From Ulvibacter algarum (GTDB taxonomy: Bacteria; Bacteroidota; Bacteroidia; Flavobacteriales; Flavobacteriaceae), in NCBI GenBank assembly GCA_947488905.1, contig CANLBJ010000001.1, forward strand, positions 248,001 to 312,000: a DNA stretch of 64,000 bases, in the 5' to 3' direction. The notes under the pieces are model-generated. The model was not told where the DNA came from. It ran no database searches and was given only the letters and a program-made list of their open reading frames with translations. Both the position numbers and the translations under genes were made by a program. Each line of letters starts with the position of its first letter. Positions within the stretch are counted from its first letter, which is position 1. This document shows, in pieces, positions 35,089 through 44,931 of the stretch.

Positions 35089-36387
35089 CTATCTCCCTAT
35101 ACTAATATAAGTAAAGCCTTCTCTTTTCATCTCTGCTGTGTCATACAGATTACGACCATCAAACACTACTGCGTTATTCAAGCTTGTTTTAAGCTTATCT
35201 AAATCTGGTGTTCTAAATATGCTCCATTCTGTACAGATAATTAATGCATCTGCCCCTTCTATGGCCTCATACATTGATTTTGCATACTCAAGAGAGTTGC
35301 CAAACTGCTTCTCAATATTATCCATTGCTTCTGGATCAAAAACCGTTAAGGTTGCGCCTTGTTCTAACAAGCCTTTCATCATATAAATAGATGGTGCTTC
35401 TCTTACGTCATCTGTTTCTGGTTTAAATGCTAAACCCCAGATGGCAAATTTCTTTCCTTTAATATTTCCGGAGAAATGATTACTAATACGCGGTAACAAT
35501 ATGGTTTTTTGACGCTCATTTACATCAATCACAGCATCGAGTATTTTAAAATCGTATCCTTCATCTTTTCCTGCCTTTTGCAATGCTTTTACATCTTTAG
35601 GAAAACAAGATCCTCCATACCCAATACCTGGAAATAAAAATCTTTTACCAATACGTGAGTCTGTCCCCATACCTACGCGCACTTTATCTACATCTGCTCC
35701 TACCTTCTCACAGTAGTTAGCAATCTCATTCATGAATGTGATTTTTGTGGCTAAAAATGAGTTGGCCGCATATTTTGTTAACTCTGCAGACTTCTCATCC
35801 ATAACAATCACAGGGTTTCCTGAACGTACAAAAGGGCCATAGAGTTTTTGCATTAATGCTGTCGCTCTATCACTAGAAGAACCAATAACAATACGTTCTG
35901 GTTTTAAAAAATCATCTACAGCAAAACCTTCTCTCAAAAATTCTGGGTTAGAAACCACATCAAAATCACAACCTGCATTTTTTGCAATAATCGCGTTTAC
36001 TTTTTCTGCAGTCCCTACTGGTACCGTACTCTTGTCTACGATAACTTTATAACTTTTAATTAGTTTACCTATTTCTTCTGAAACGCCAAGTACATAACTT
36101 AAATCTGCAGATCCATCTTCATCTTCTGGTGTAGGTAATGCTAAAAAGACAATCTCTCCAAAATCTAACCCTTCTTGTAATGATGTAGTAAATTTTAATC
36201 TATCTGCTTTTATATTACGCTCAAACAATACATCTAAGTGTGGCTCATAAATAGGCACTTCTCCCGCACGCATTTTTGCCACCTTTTTTTCATCAATATC
36301 TACACAAAGCACCTCGTTACCTGTTTCTGCTAAACACGTACCCGTTACTAAACCTACATATCCTGTTCCTATTACTGCTATTTTCAT
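35089..36387 (-). CDS. ugd: UDP-glucose 6-dehydrogenase
   Basis: 432 residues. The N-terminal NAD motif is GTGYVGLVTG (7-16), EFLREGFAVDDFLKPERIVIG marks the substrate region, and the catalytic cysteine lies in GYGGSCFPKD. It oxidises UDP-glucose to UDP-glucuronate, feeding the neighbouring decarboxylase and possibly glucuronosyl transfer into the polymer. Confidence 0.95.
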   Translation of the reverse strand: MKIAVIGTGYVGLVTGTCLAETGNEVLCVDIDEKKVAKMRAGEVPIYEPHLDVLFERNIKADRLKFTTSLQEGLDFGEIVFLALPTPEDEDGSADLSYVLGVSEEIGKLIKSYKVIVDKSTVPVGTAEKVNAIIAKNAGCDFDVVSNPEFLREGFAVDDFLKPERIVIGSSSDRATALMQKLYGPFVRSGNPVIVMDEKSAELTKYAANSFLATKITFMNEIANYCEKVGADVDKVRVGMGTDSRIGKRFLFPGIGYGGSCFPKDVKALQKAGKDEGYDFKILDAVIDVNERQKTILLPRISNHFSGNIKGKKFAIWGLAFKPETDDVREAPSIYMMKGLLEQGATLTVFDPEAMDNIEKQFGNSLEYAKSMYEAIEGADALIICTEWSIFRTPDLDKLKTSLNNAVVFDGRNLYDTAEMKREGFTYISIGR

Positions 36388-36432
36388 TGTAAAATTTTAA
36401 TTCTTAGATTCCTTATAATCAGAAACCTATAA

Positions 36433-37557
36433 TCAACTATACTTTTTATAAATTGTCTCGAGCTTCTCAATATTATTATCAATATTAAACTCTGCATGGA
36501 AACGTGTGAGTGTATTCTGTTCCATTGTTTTTCTCATACTGTCATCACTCAAAAGTGCAAAAATACGATTTGCCATGACTTCTACCCCATCTTGCGGGAC
36601 AACATATCCGTTATGCCCATCTTTCACTAAATCTCTATTGCCATCTGCATCTGTAACCACACAAGCTTTACCCATAGCCATAGCCTCTATTACAGAATAA
36701 GGAAGTCCTTCATAACGGGAGGCAGACACATAGAGGTCGGCATTTTTTACATATCCAAAAAGTTCTTCTCTAGCAATCCAAGGGATTAAAGTAATATTAT
36801 CAATGAGATCCTCATTTTTTATAAGCGCCTCTACAGCTTCTTTATTAGGGCTATAAACTCCCACTCCTAAGACGACAAGATGTATATCTGGTTGCTTCTC
36901 TTTTAGGATTTTTACAACAGTAACGAGCATTTCAATGTTTTTCTGGTAAGAAGGCCTCCCTACTGTACAGATATAAGGAGTTTTAATATTCTGTTGAGGC
37001 ACTTTTACTTCGGAAATATTAATGGGTTGCACACAGTTATTCATCACAATAGCTCGTGATTCTTTGTAACCTACTTTATTAAGCCCTTGGTTTCTTTCTG
37101 AAATGGAGCATGCTAATAAAATGGAATTAAAATGTTTAAAAAGACGCTCTATCCCAATAAAAACTGTTCGTTTTAATGAGCTATCAGCACTTAAAAATGA
37201 AAATGCGTGTGGTGTATATAACACATTAACTTTGTAAAATAAGGAAGCCGCTCTTGCTATGATACCGCCTTTTGCGCTATGTGCATGTATCACATCTGGG
37301 CGTTCTTTTTTAAGAATTTTTATGGTTTGCCGAATTGCCTTTAGATCTTTAAAGATACTTATCTCACGCTGTATAGGCACTGTATAACTCAAAACAGTCT
37401 CCCCGTTTTTGTCTGAAAAAGGATCTGTTGGTCCTTCTACTCCTCTTATAACGATATTCTCAACTATATTTGGGTCTAATGCATTCAGGTTAATACGAAG
37501 CCACATATCTACTCCTCCAACTGCATTTAAAATATGGGCTACTTTAATTTTAGACAT
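36433..37557 (-). CDS. Glycosyltransferase family 4
   Basis: 374 residues with a GT-B fold. The N-terminal half has DVIHAHSAKGGIIARAA; the C-terminal half has VGRPSYQKNIEMLV and the retaining-transferase motif ASRYEGLPYSVIEAMAMGKACVVTDADGNRDLV (E-x7-E type). It starts three bases before the end of the next upstream gene's stop spacing, consistent with one operon. Sugar specificity is unknown. Confidence 0.92.
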   Translation of the reverse strand: MSKIKVAHILNAVGGVDMWLRINLNALDPNIVENIVIRGVEGPTDPFSDKNGETVLSYTVPIQREISIFKDLKAIRQTIKILKKERPDVIHAHSAKGGIIARAASLFYKVNVLYTPHAFSFLSADSSLKRTVFIGIERLFKHFNSILLACSISERNQGLNKVGYKESRAIVMNNCVQPINISEVKVPQQNIKTPYICTVGRPSYQKNIEMLVTVVKILKEKQPDIHLVVLGVGVYSPNKEAVEALIKNEDLIDNITLIPWIAREELFGYVKNADLYVSASRYEGLPYSVIEAMAMGKACVVTDADGNRDLVKDGHNGYVVPQDGVEVMANRIFALLSDDSMRKTMEQNTLTRFHAEFNIDNNIEKLETIYKKYS

Positions 37558-37560
37558 TTC

Positions 37561-39105
37561 TTATTTCTGATCTTTTATATTGTAAACACCATCTCTATAA
37601 AATGGAAATTCCGTTCTATTTTCATATCCAGCAATTACCGCCTTTTGATAAAATTCCTTAGAGGTTAAAAGAGATTTAATGATTTCTTTTTCTGTGGCTC
37701 CTTTCTTTAATGTTTTCTGCCAGTGTTTTTGATTTTCTGGAGAAGCGTCCCTTTTTAAAACTTTTTGGTAGAGTTGATTAATCATTTTAGTTTGCGCATC
37801 CATTTTTAGCTCTCCAGGACTCTCTGCTGTCATTAATTCTTTACTTAAAAAGGAATCTAATAATAGTGACATATTTGTGTTATCTACCACTTGAGAAGCT
37901 TCTTGTTCTAGTTGATTTTTAGCTGGTCTATCTCTATTAAACGTAGTATATAAATGTATGATGTAATCTTCGCTCCCGTGCGCTATGTCTTCTATTTTAT
38001 ATTTATATGTTAACGCCGCGGTTTTATACGAGTACTTTGTAAACGACTCTTCCCATTTAATTAGGCCGTAGTAAGCTTCCTTAGGATGTTCATAATCTAT
38101 ATTATCATCTAAGTGCTGTTGATCTAAAAGTTCGTATACAAAATAGCCCTGCACATATTCGCGATTTTTTAAGTCATCTACAAAGCTATTGTTCCAAAAA
38201 GCCATATTGTCCTCGGATTCATTATAGGTGCCATCAATTTGATTTATTTCCGTAATCCAAATTGGTTTTTTAAAACGATCATTCAATAATTTGAGAACAT
38301 CTTCTCCCGTGGTTTTTACTATCAAAGGATTAAAAACCGTTCCTTGATTAGAATACCAATGCCAGCTAATAATATCATAAGGAGTGTTGTTTTGTTGTAG
38401 ATATTCAAAAAAGCCCCAATGTTTCCATCCGGCACTATTAATTAATGTTTTTGAAGTTGGGTCAGCCTCCTTAACTCCATCATGGAGCCCTTTAAAATAT
38501 GAAATCATAACATCAAAGGCGGGGAGATCATAGTGCTCAATCTTATCACCATCTGTGTTAGGAAAAATAAGCCTTAGGTCTCTCTCATTTCCTAATTCAT
38601 AGTAATCAAAGTAATCTTTGTGAGCAGAGGCAAATCCGTATGCCTTTTTTTTAGCAATCTTATAAGCCTCATCAATTGTCATAGTAGGATCGTAATCTTT
38701 TAAATGAAATACTGGTAAAAGCTTAACCTTGTTTTTTACAGACGCGGCTAGTGTTTCTTTCCACCTCCTTGCATAACTGGGATATATTGTCACTTGACCG
38801 TTCTCATCAGTTATAACGTTAATCCGGTAATAATCCATTTGAAATTCATTCAATAGATTGTATTGTAATGCTGTAGAGTTATCAGCAAAATAAGCTGGGC
38901 TGTCAATGGGGTGCCCATTAATACCCCATATAAACTGGGAGGCTAATGTAACCGGAGATTTTTTAGGCTGCATAGATCTATCATATCTAGCAATTGTTGA
39001 TGTCTTTTTAAATGCATAATCATCTGCTGCCACTATAGAGCTGAGACTTGACCCGCAAGAGTTAAACATTAAAGCTAAAATAATAAAGGTTAATGCTTTT
39101 CTCAT
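37561..39105 (-). CDS. Lipoprotein, GH-A-like glycosidase with DUF4214-like tail
   Basis: 514 residues. The lipobox FNSCGSS puts the lipidated cysteine at 17. The central part looks like a (beta/alpha)8 glycosidase of clan GH-A: ELGNE with Glu174 as likely acid/base and WITE with Glu286 as likely nucleophile. The last ~110 residues contain two units resembling DUF4214 (YIIHLYTTFNRDRPAKNQ and INQLYQKVLKRDASPENQ). It lies inside the polysaccharide operon, so trimming or releasing the polymer is a reasonable guess. I cannot assign a GH family. Confidence 0.65.
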   Translation of the reverse strand: MRKALTFIILALMFNSCGSSLSSIVAADDYAFKKTSTIARYDRSMQPKKSPVTLASQFIWGINGHPIDSPAYFADNSTALQYNLLNEFQMDYYRINVITDENGQVTIYPSYARRWKETLAASVKNKVKLLPVFHLKDYDPTMTIDEAYKIAKKKAYGFASAHKDYFDYYELGNERDLRLIFPNTDGDKIEHYDLPAFDVMISYFKGLHDGVKEADPTSKTLINSAGWKHWGFFEYLQQNNTPYDIISWHWYSNQGTVFNPLIVKTTGEDVLKLLNDRFKKPIWITEINQIDGTYNESEDNMAFWNNSFVDDLKNREYVQGYFVYELLDQQHLDDNIDYEHPKEAYYGLIKWEESFTKYSYKTAALTYKYKIEDIAHGSEDYIIHLYTTFNRDRPAKNQLEQEASQVVDNTNMSLLLDSFLSKELMTAESPGELKMDAQTKMINQLYQKVLKRDASPENQKHWQKTLKKGATEKEIIKSLLTSKEFYQKAVIAGYENRTEFPFYRDGVYNIKDQK

Positions 39106-39149
39106 TTTTGATATATTGTATTTTTCTGGAAAGTAAATTTGATTGTCAC

Positions 39150-40526
39150 TTATTTCTTAATGATCTGAACAACCTCTGCGTAACCCTCATCATCTGTAAT
39201 ATGAGCAAAGTAAACGCCCGCTTTTAATTGATTAATAGTTATAACATCTGTATAGTTTTCGTCTAAAACAACTGTGCCAGCAGGATTATAAAGGGTTATA
39301 TTTTTAATCGCTTTTTTTGAGGTTACAGTAAACGTATCACTTGCTGGTACTGGGTACACCACAAATTGACTCACCTCATCAAACTCATTTGCGTTTAATA
39401 CAAAGTCATCACAAGTTTCATTATTATAAATATCAACATCGTGACCTACTTGATCTAAAATATAATCCTTTAAAATACTATTAGAGCTAATATCTAGGCA
39501 AACTGTGTTTAATAGAGGAAGGTCATTAAAGTTTGAAGCACCGAGTAGAAGCTCCATTTTCCAGTTTGAATCATTGCGTAAATTTATCGTTTCTAAAAGA
39601 GGATTGTTTTGACATTGAATAAAAGAAACACTTGTGTTTGTGAGGTCTAAACTAGTTAATTGGTTGTTAAAGCACTTAAGTCTTTGTGATCCATTGATAA
39701 CGTTTGGTGTATTTATTATTAGTGATTGTAATAAGTTGTTTTCGCAAGAAATTTCAACCTGATCTGTTGTCTCATTATTAACAATTAGTTCGGTTAATAA
39801 GTTATTTTGACAATTTATAAATTCTAATGATTGAGAAGGCAACAAAAGAGTTTCTAATTTATTTCTTTTGCAATCTAACAACCAAAGATCATTAAAGTTG
39901 CTCAAATCTAAATTAACCAAGTTTGTGTCATTAATTGTTAAAACATACAAATTAACCAAATGATCAATGTTTATCGTGTCAATATTCATTTCAATAAGGT
40001 CTAATCCAATAATATTTGAATTGTTACTCAAATCAATATTATTAAAATCATCAATATTTAAATTTCTAAGGGAAAGACTGAATAACAACGGGTTATTTGA
40101 AAGGTCTAGATTTGTTACAAGCGGGGTGTTCAAATATAAAATTTCTAATAACGGGTTATTTGAAAGATCTAGTTCTATAATATTTGATGGGTGTAGAGAT
40201 AATTGTGTTAATTGTGTGAAGTTGCTAAGATCAATATTATTATATCCATGCTCATATATTCGCAAATCTCGGATATTGATAAAATTTTCTAAACCCGTTA
40301 AGTCTGTAATGATTCCAGAGTTTTGAGATAACTCGATGTTTTCTGCCCCACCAATTCCATAAACGTTAGCCTCTGCAACATCTATCTCTCCATCATTGTT
40401 AGTATCAATAGAAGGGCTCTGTTCGTTTAATAATTCTTGTTTTAAATTTTCATCTGGAAAATCTATGATTTGAGAATTACTTATAAATGGCAGTAAAGCA
40501 AGTATTATAAAATATATCTTTTTCAT
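39150..40526 (-). CDS. LRR-like secreted protein with T9SS type A sorting domain
   Basis: 458 residues with signal peptide KIYFIILALLPFISNSQ. About a dozen degenerate leucine-rich units (LDLSNNPLLEILYL type) are followed by a type IX C-terminal domain: VYPVPASDTFTV, LYNPAGTVVLDE and LKAGVYFAHI. It is a paralogue of the gene at 27915-29051. Its ATG overlaps the stop of the upstream ligase-like gene by four bases, so it is translated within the polysaccharide operon. A surface adhesin that holds the polymer is one possibility. Confidence 0.85.
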   Translation of the reverse strand: MKKIYFIILALLPFISNSQIIDFPDENLKQELLNEQSPSIDTNNDGEIDVAEANVYGIGGAENIELSQNSGIITDLTGLENFINIRDLRIYEHGYNNIDLSNFTQLTQLSLHPSNIIELDLSNNPLLEILYLNTPLVTNLDLSNNPLLFSLSLRNLNIDDFNNIDLSNNSNIIGLDLIEMNIDTINIDHLVNLYVLTINDTNLVNLDLSNFNDLWLLDCKRNKLETLLLPSQSLEFINCQNNLLTELIVNNETTDQVEISCENNLLQSLIINTPNVINGSQRLKCFNNQLTSLDLTNTSVSFIQCQNNPLLETINLRNDSNWKMELLLGASNFNDLPLLNTVCLDISSNSILKDYILDQVGHDVDIYNNETCDDFVLNANEFDEVSQFVVYPVPASDTFTVTSKKAIKNITLYNPAGTVVLDENYTDVITINQLKAGVYFAHITDDEGYAEVVQIIKK

Positions 40527-41740
40527 GCTTCTGAAATTTTATTTGTTGTGGTATTTGTTACCAAAACGTACATTAATATGATACCAAAATAATAGGCTCC
40601 TATTTGTCTGTGAAAATAATTTTCTACAAGGCCAAATAAAATAATCGTAATAATTAGTGCTGTGGGAAAAAACTCTTTTTTATGCTTAAACCAAAGGTAG
40701 CCTAATCCCAAGACAAATAAAAGCAATGCTATAATACCCGCAGATAAGTAAATATCAATATACTGATTATGAGAATTGTATTTTCTATATAAAAACCAAC
40801 CCTTCCTTTCTTCTTCTATGTCAGCAGTTTTATAACAGTCCATTAACGCCTCTTTGGCTCCTTTAAAACCTAATCCTGATAAAACAGCAGGATTATTTTT
40901 TGCTATATCATAACTACAAGCCCAAATAACCACTCGTGGCTCATTATTAAGCGCCCTGTCTATAAGTGAAAGACTTTCATTGTCAAACTTATTGTAAAAA
41001 AACCTAGCTCTAAGATTCTCGTTTAAAGCAAAAGCTGAAATAATTACAATTGCTATCCCGACAATTGTTTTAACAACAACACCTTTATTAGGTAACTTGT
41101 AAAATAGGCGAAGAATGGCTAAAAATATGACAGTAAGGATTGCCATTCTCGCAGCAATTAAAAAAATAAAAGTCACATTGATAATAATATTTGCTAGATA
41201 CCACTTGTTGTAGGTAGAAAACTTATTTGTTATATTTTTATAGGATATCAGAATACTAAAAATGCATAGTAAACCCAGATAAAGCCTATCAATTAAAAGA
41301 GTAGTAAGCGGATTTCCATTATTTCCAAAGTCAAAAGTACCTGTGTTCTTTATAAGCACTAGAATATTAAAGACAGAGTAAAGTATTGCAACTAAACTTG
41401 AGAATATGATAGCATTATTTAACTTTTTATAATCTTGAATAGGTATGAATAAAAGTGCGAGCCCGATACCTAATCCTGCTTTTTCCAGAAAGAAAAGATT
41501 GTTTTCCCATCTATCTAATAGGGCTGTTTGTATAACAATAAAAAGATAAAAGGCTATAAAGATATATGCTGCTTTTTTGTCTATTTTTTTAAAATCTTCT
41601 TTGCAAACTATAAAAGGAAACGAGATAGCGAGAATAGCTAGTAATATATTAGGCCACGCACGCACATAAACATCAAAAGGTAAGATGAAAATTAATGCAG
41701 CAAAAACAAACGGGTATATGGCGCTTAAAATTGGTTTCAT
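40523..41740 (-). CDS. O-antigen ligase/polymerase (Wzy/WaaL-like) membrane protein
   Basis: 405 residues with about ten to twelve membrane spans and one large periplasmic loop (roughly residues 255-330), where YRKYNSHNQYIDIYLSAG is the segment commonly conserved in the ligase/polymerase family. It may polymerise repeat units or transfer the finished chain. A second protein of this class is encoded at 42519-43940, so the roles could be split between them. The start is ATG at 41740. Confidence 0.82.
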   Translation of the reverse strand: MKPILSAIYPFVFAALIFILPFDVYVRAWPNILLAILAISFPFIVCKEDFKKIDKKAAYIFIAFYLFIVIQTALLDRWENNLFFLEKAGLGIGLALLFIPIQDYKKLNNAIIFSSLVAILYSVFNILVLIKNTGTFDFGNNGNPLTTLLIDRLYLGLLCIFSILISYKNITNKFSTYNKWYLANIIINVTFIFLIAARMAILTVIFLAILRLFYKLPNKGVVVKTIVGIAIVIISAFALNENLRARFFYNKFDNESLSLIDRALNNEPRVVIWACSYDIAKNNPAVLSGLGFKGAKEALMDCYKTADIEEERKGWFLYRKYNSHNQYIDIYLSAGIIALLLFVLGLGYLWFKHKKEFFPTALIITIILFGLVENYFHRQIGAYYFGIILMYVLVTNTTTNKISEA

Positions 41741-41758
41741 TTTGATTCTATTTTGATT

Positions 41759-42553
41759 CTATTTTGAGGCTACACTTTTTTTTACTGTATTTGAAAAACC
41801 TCTAGAAATAAATAACAAGGGTAAATTTCTAATAAGCCCAGCAATTGGATAAAATCCAAAATAAAAATGATTTAAAATTATATTAATTCTGCTTTTTACT
41901 TGCTGTTTTCTGTTTTGTGAAGATATAGAGTTTGAGTTAACTTCATAAATCAACAAATCTTCAGGCAGGTTAGCTACTTTATACTTTTTTAAAATATTAA
42001 AAAAGTAAGCATAATCTTCTGCACTCTTATAATTAGTAGGATACATACCCACCTTTTCTATAATGTCTTTTTTAAAAACAACTGTGGGGTGCACAAACAT
42101 GTTATTAAAATACATCATATTTTTTATTTTCTTATGCTCTAATGGATGTTTTAAAGTAAAGAGGTGGTTTTGATCCTCATCTACCATTTCTGCATATGTA
42201 CCCAACAAAGCAATGTCTGGGTGTTTGTTTAGGTAATCAAGCTGCTTTGTGTATTTGTTTTTACGGTTTAAATCACCACAGTCTAAGCGGCCCACAAACT
42301 TATATTTTTTAGTGTTTATTATTTTTAAACCCTCATTTAAAGCACGTTCACACCCAACATTGTTTGGCAATAATTCAAGAAACACTTTACCATTTTTATA
42401 AATACCCTCTAAATCTAGTTTTGTAGGCTTTAATTTACTACCATCATCTATTATTAAAACATCCACAGAAATATTTTCATCTATAGAGGCTAATGATTTA
42501 TGTAATCCCTCAACATCATTATAATGAGGCATCAAGACTATGAGTTTTGTCAT
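41759..42553 (-). CDS. Glycosyltransferase family 2
   Basis: 264 residues. The GT-A motifs are LIVLMPHYNDVEGLHKSL, VLIIDDGSK and VGRLDCGDLN, where the usual DxD reads DCGD. FVHPTVVFKKDIIE and KSAEDYAYFFNILKKY mark the acceptor side. It overlaps the upstream Wzy-like gene by 35 bases. Its base composition is AT-rich, like the genes around it. Confidence 0.88.
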   Translation of the reverse strand: MTKLIVLMPHYNDVEGLHKSLASIDENISVDVLIIDDGSKLKPTKLDLEGIYKNGKVFLELLPNNVGCERALNEGLKIINTKKYKFVGRLDCGDLNRKNKYTKQLDYLNKHPDIALLGTYAEMVDEDQNHLFTLKHPLEHKKIKNMMYFNNMFVHPTVVFKKDIIEKVGMYPTNYKSAEDYAYFFNILKKYKVANLPEDLLIYEVNSNSISSQNRKQQVKSRINIILNHFYFGFYPIAGLIRNLPLLFISRGFSNTVKKSVASK

Positions 42554-43940
42554 AACTTACTTTTTTATTGATTAATATTAGAACTGCCAATGAGATCCAA
42601 AAACCGTATATTCTTAAACTATCTATCTGAAACCAATTAAGTAATATTCCTGAAAAGCTGATGAGTAAAGCAATCGCAATAAAGGTCACGTGTTTTTCTC
42701 GCATATATAATTTTAGACAAGCCCGAAAAACAATGTAGAGAAAAAAACCAAAAGTCAAAAACCCTAGGATACCTGTTTCTGTAAGCATCCTCATATAAAT
42801 ATTATACGATGGGGGAAATGATTTTAAATGCTTATTTTGATACCATTGGGGGAACTCGTAATTTTTGTTTTTTGCCCAAAAAGGATATTTATAACGAGTT
42901 TCAAATGCCTGCATTCCCCAACCCACTCCCACTACTGGGTTTTCTTTAAAAACTTCAAATAGTGCTACTTGAATACCAAGTCTTGTTTTATTTGAAATAG
43001 AGTTATTATCTGTTTTATTGTTCATCCTAGTAAAATCTAGAGATGCAACTTTTTCTGAAACAACACTCGTAATTTGCTTATTGTAGACAATTAAAGTAAT
43101 ACTCAATAAAAATATACCAACAATAGCAACTACATTAAATGTTCTTCTGAAACTCGAAAACATATAATATGATAGCCCTACTCCTACTCCTGCTTGAAAA
43201 ATAACCACAACAAGTGCGGTTCTTGATTTTGATAATATCGCCAAAACCAAAACGGCTAAAAAAGGCAAATATCTAATTGATTTTTTAGAGGTGAAAATGT
43301 AGCTAAACATAAATCCTGCTATCGTTATTAAATACGTTCCTAATGCCGGAGGCTCAAAAGTAAGAGATGAAATTCTGGAATGGCGATAATCTGGTATCGG
43401 ATTTGCAAAAGGTAAATAATCTAATGCTTTTAAAAGTGGTGTTAAAAAACCCGCTCCGGAAATCACTAAAAACTCTATTACTCCTGTAACAAAAACAAAA
43501 ATAAAGGAGATAAAAAAAGTTTTTCTTACTAGTTTAAAAAACTGTAATGCTCCTATGTCTCTTCCTACATTAATAAAAACATAGAAAAAAATAAACGCAG
43601 ACAAGAGAATAGATATCAATTGTCTTATAAATCGTTCTATACCGGTTGTAAACTTCAAATAATATCCCATTATCTGAGGCAGATTAATCGCAGTAACTAA
43701 TAATATTACTGCTAAAAAAGCCAAAAAAGAAAGATATATCTTTGAGCTAAAGGGAAAATAAAACTTTTTTACAATTAATTGGTGGGCAACTAGAAAAACA
43801 AATGCGACAAGAAAAAATACGGGAGAGGAGTCTGTCCCAAACTCACCTAAAACTTTAAAAATTTTAGGCACATCACTGTTAAAGGGTATAAAAAACACCC
43901 CTAAAAAAAATAAAAAATGATATGTTTTTTTTAGCAACAT
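42519..43940 (-). CDS. O-antigen polymerase/ligase-like membrane protein
   Basis: 473 residues with about twelve membrane spans. The long periplasmic loop contains NPVVGVGWGMQAFETRY and SYNIYMRMLTETGILGFLTF, the Wzy_C-like segment that recurs in O-antigen ligase/polymerase proteins. It is probably the polymerase of the Wzx/Wzy pathway, with the protein at 40523-41740 as a second member. The sequence alone does not decide which of the two polymerises. Confidence 0.82.
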   Translation of the reverse strand: MLLKKTYHFLFFLGVFFIPFNSDVPKIFKVLGEFGTDSSPVFFLVAFVFLVAHQLIVKKFYFPFSSKIYLSFLAFLAVILLVTAINLPQIMGYYLKFTTGIERFIRQLISILLSAFIFFYVFINVGRDIGALQFFKLVRKTFFISFIFVFVTGVIEFLVISGAGFLTPLLKALDYLPFANPIPDYRHSRISSLTFEPPALGTYLITIAGFMFSYIFTSKKSIRYLPFLAVLVLAILSKSRTALVVVIFQAGVGVGLSYYMFSSFRRTFNVVAIVGIFLLSITLIVYNKQITSVVSEKVASLDFTRMNNKTDNNSISNKTRLGIQVALFEVFKENPVVGVGWGMQAFETRYKYPFWAKNKNYEFPQWYQNKHLKSFPPSYNIYMRMLTETGILGFLTFGFFLYIVFRACLKLYMREKHVTFIAIALLISFSGILLNWFQIDSLRIYGFWISLAVLILINKKVSYDKTHSLDASL

Positions 43941-43945
43941 AATGA

Positions 43946-44929
43946 CTATTTCAATGCTAATAATTTTGCCTCTAATTCTTTATCGTCTAGAACCAAATGA
44001 GATGCAGGCATTTCTTTTAACCAAGTATTATAGAAACGGCTGTTTTTACCATAATCGTTATCTATCATTATAGTAGGTACCTCCAGCAATAAAGATAAGA
44101 TATGACCGTGTAATCGCGTCGAAACAACCTGAGAATAACTTGAAATAAAGCTTACGCCTTTTTGTATTAAATATTCTTTATCTCTAATAACTCCAACACC
44201 AAACGTAGTGTCTTTTTTGTCTTTTGACACAAGTTTTTTACCCACCTCTCTATTAATACGTTCATACACTCTCATCGAAAAATGAAAGGGTGTATTCTGG
44301 AAGGTTGGCCAGTCTTTATGATCAAAAGCATTGTACTTTGAATATTCAAAAGCACTAGAAATCTCTCTGTCAATTCTTTTTAACAGTAACTTTTTTGTGT
44401 TAGCAGAACTTTTTTGCCACTTGTTCATATCCATACAAAAAGCCATATCTGGCACCATTATTATTTTATTTGAAAAGTGCTTTTTTAGCAAATCAAAAGA
44501 ATGTTGATCTCTAGCACAAATAGTGACATTTTTATGTGTTGCAAAACGCTTAGCGTCTTTTTTAATCTGTGCTTCATCATAATACTGTACAGATTGCGGA
44601 AAAACAACAATATCATTATCAGTATAAGTTTCAATCACTTTCATTCTAAAACCTTGATGTTCTTCCCAAACATCACCAAAATTACCTCCACCATGTAATA
44701 AAATCAAAGTGTTTTTGTCAAAAGGTCTCCAGTCAAAATAGAATAATGAAGTAGAGTACGAAGGCTCAATATTTAACTTTTCTAAAAAATCAATCTCTCC
44801 TTGCCATATTAATTGATCCCCTATATTTACATGGTCTGGTGTATTTAATAAAACACAGTCTTCTCTCATCAAGGGAGAAAGCTGCTTTATAATTTCATTT
44901 TGTAAATCTTGTATAGACTTAAAAGACAT
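43946..44929 (-). CDS. Polysaccharide pyruvyl transferase family protein
   Basis: 327 residues. ILLHGGGNFGDVWEEHQ, IVVFPQSVQYYDE, ICARDQHSFDLLKKHF and the C-terminal STRLHGHILSLLLEVP with DNDYGKNSRFY are the family's landmarks. Members attach pyruvate ketals from phosphoenolpyruvate to sugars and give the polymer negative charge. It sits between the flippase and polymerase genes, with gaps of two and five bases. Confidence 0.92.
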   Translation of the reverse strand: MSFKSIQDLQNEIIKQLSPLMREDCVLLNTPDHVNIGDQLIWQGEIDFLEKLNIEPSYSTSLFYFDWRPFDKNTLILLHGGGNFGDVWEEHQGFRMKVIETYTDNDIVVFPQSVQYYDEAQIKKDAKRFATHKNVTICARDQHSFDLLKKHFSNKIIMVPDMAFCMDMNKWQKSSANTKKLLLKRIDREISSAFEYSKYNAFDHKDWPTFQNTPFHFSMRVYERINREVGKKLVSKDKKDTTFGVGVIRDKEYLIQKGVSFISSYSQVVSTRLHGHILSLLLEVPTIMIDNDYGKNSRFYNTWLKEMPASHLVLDDKELEAKLLALK

Positions 44930-44931
44930 AT

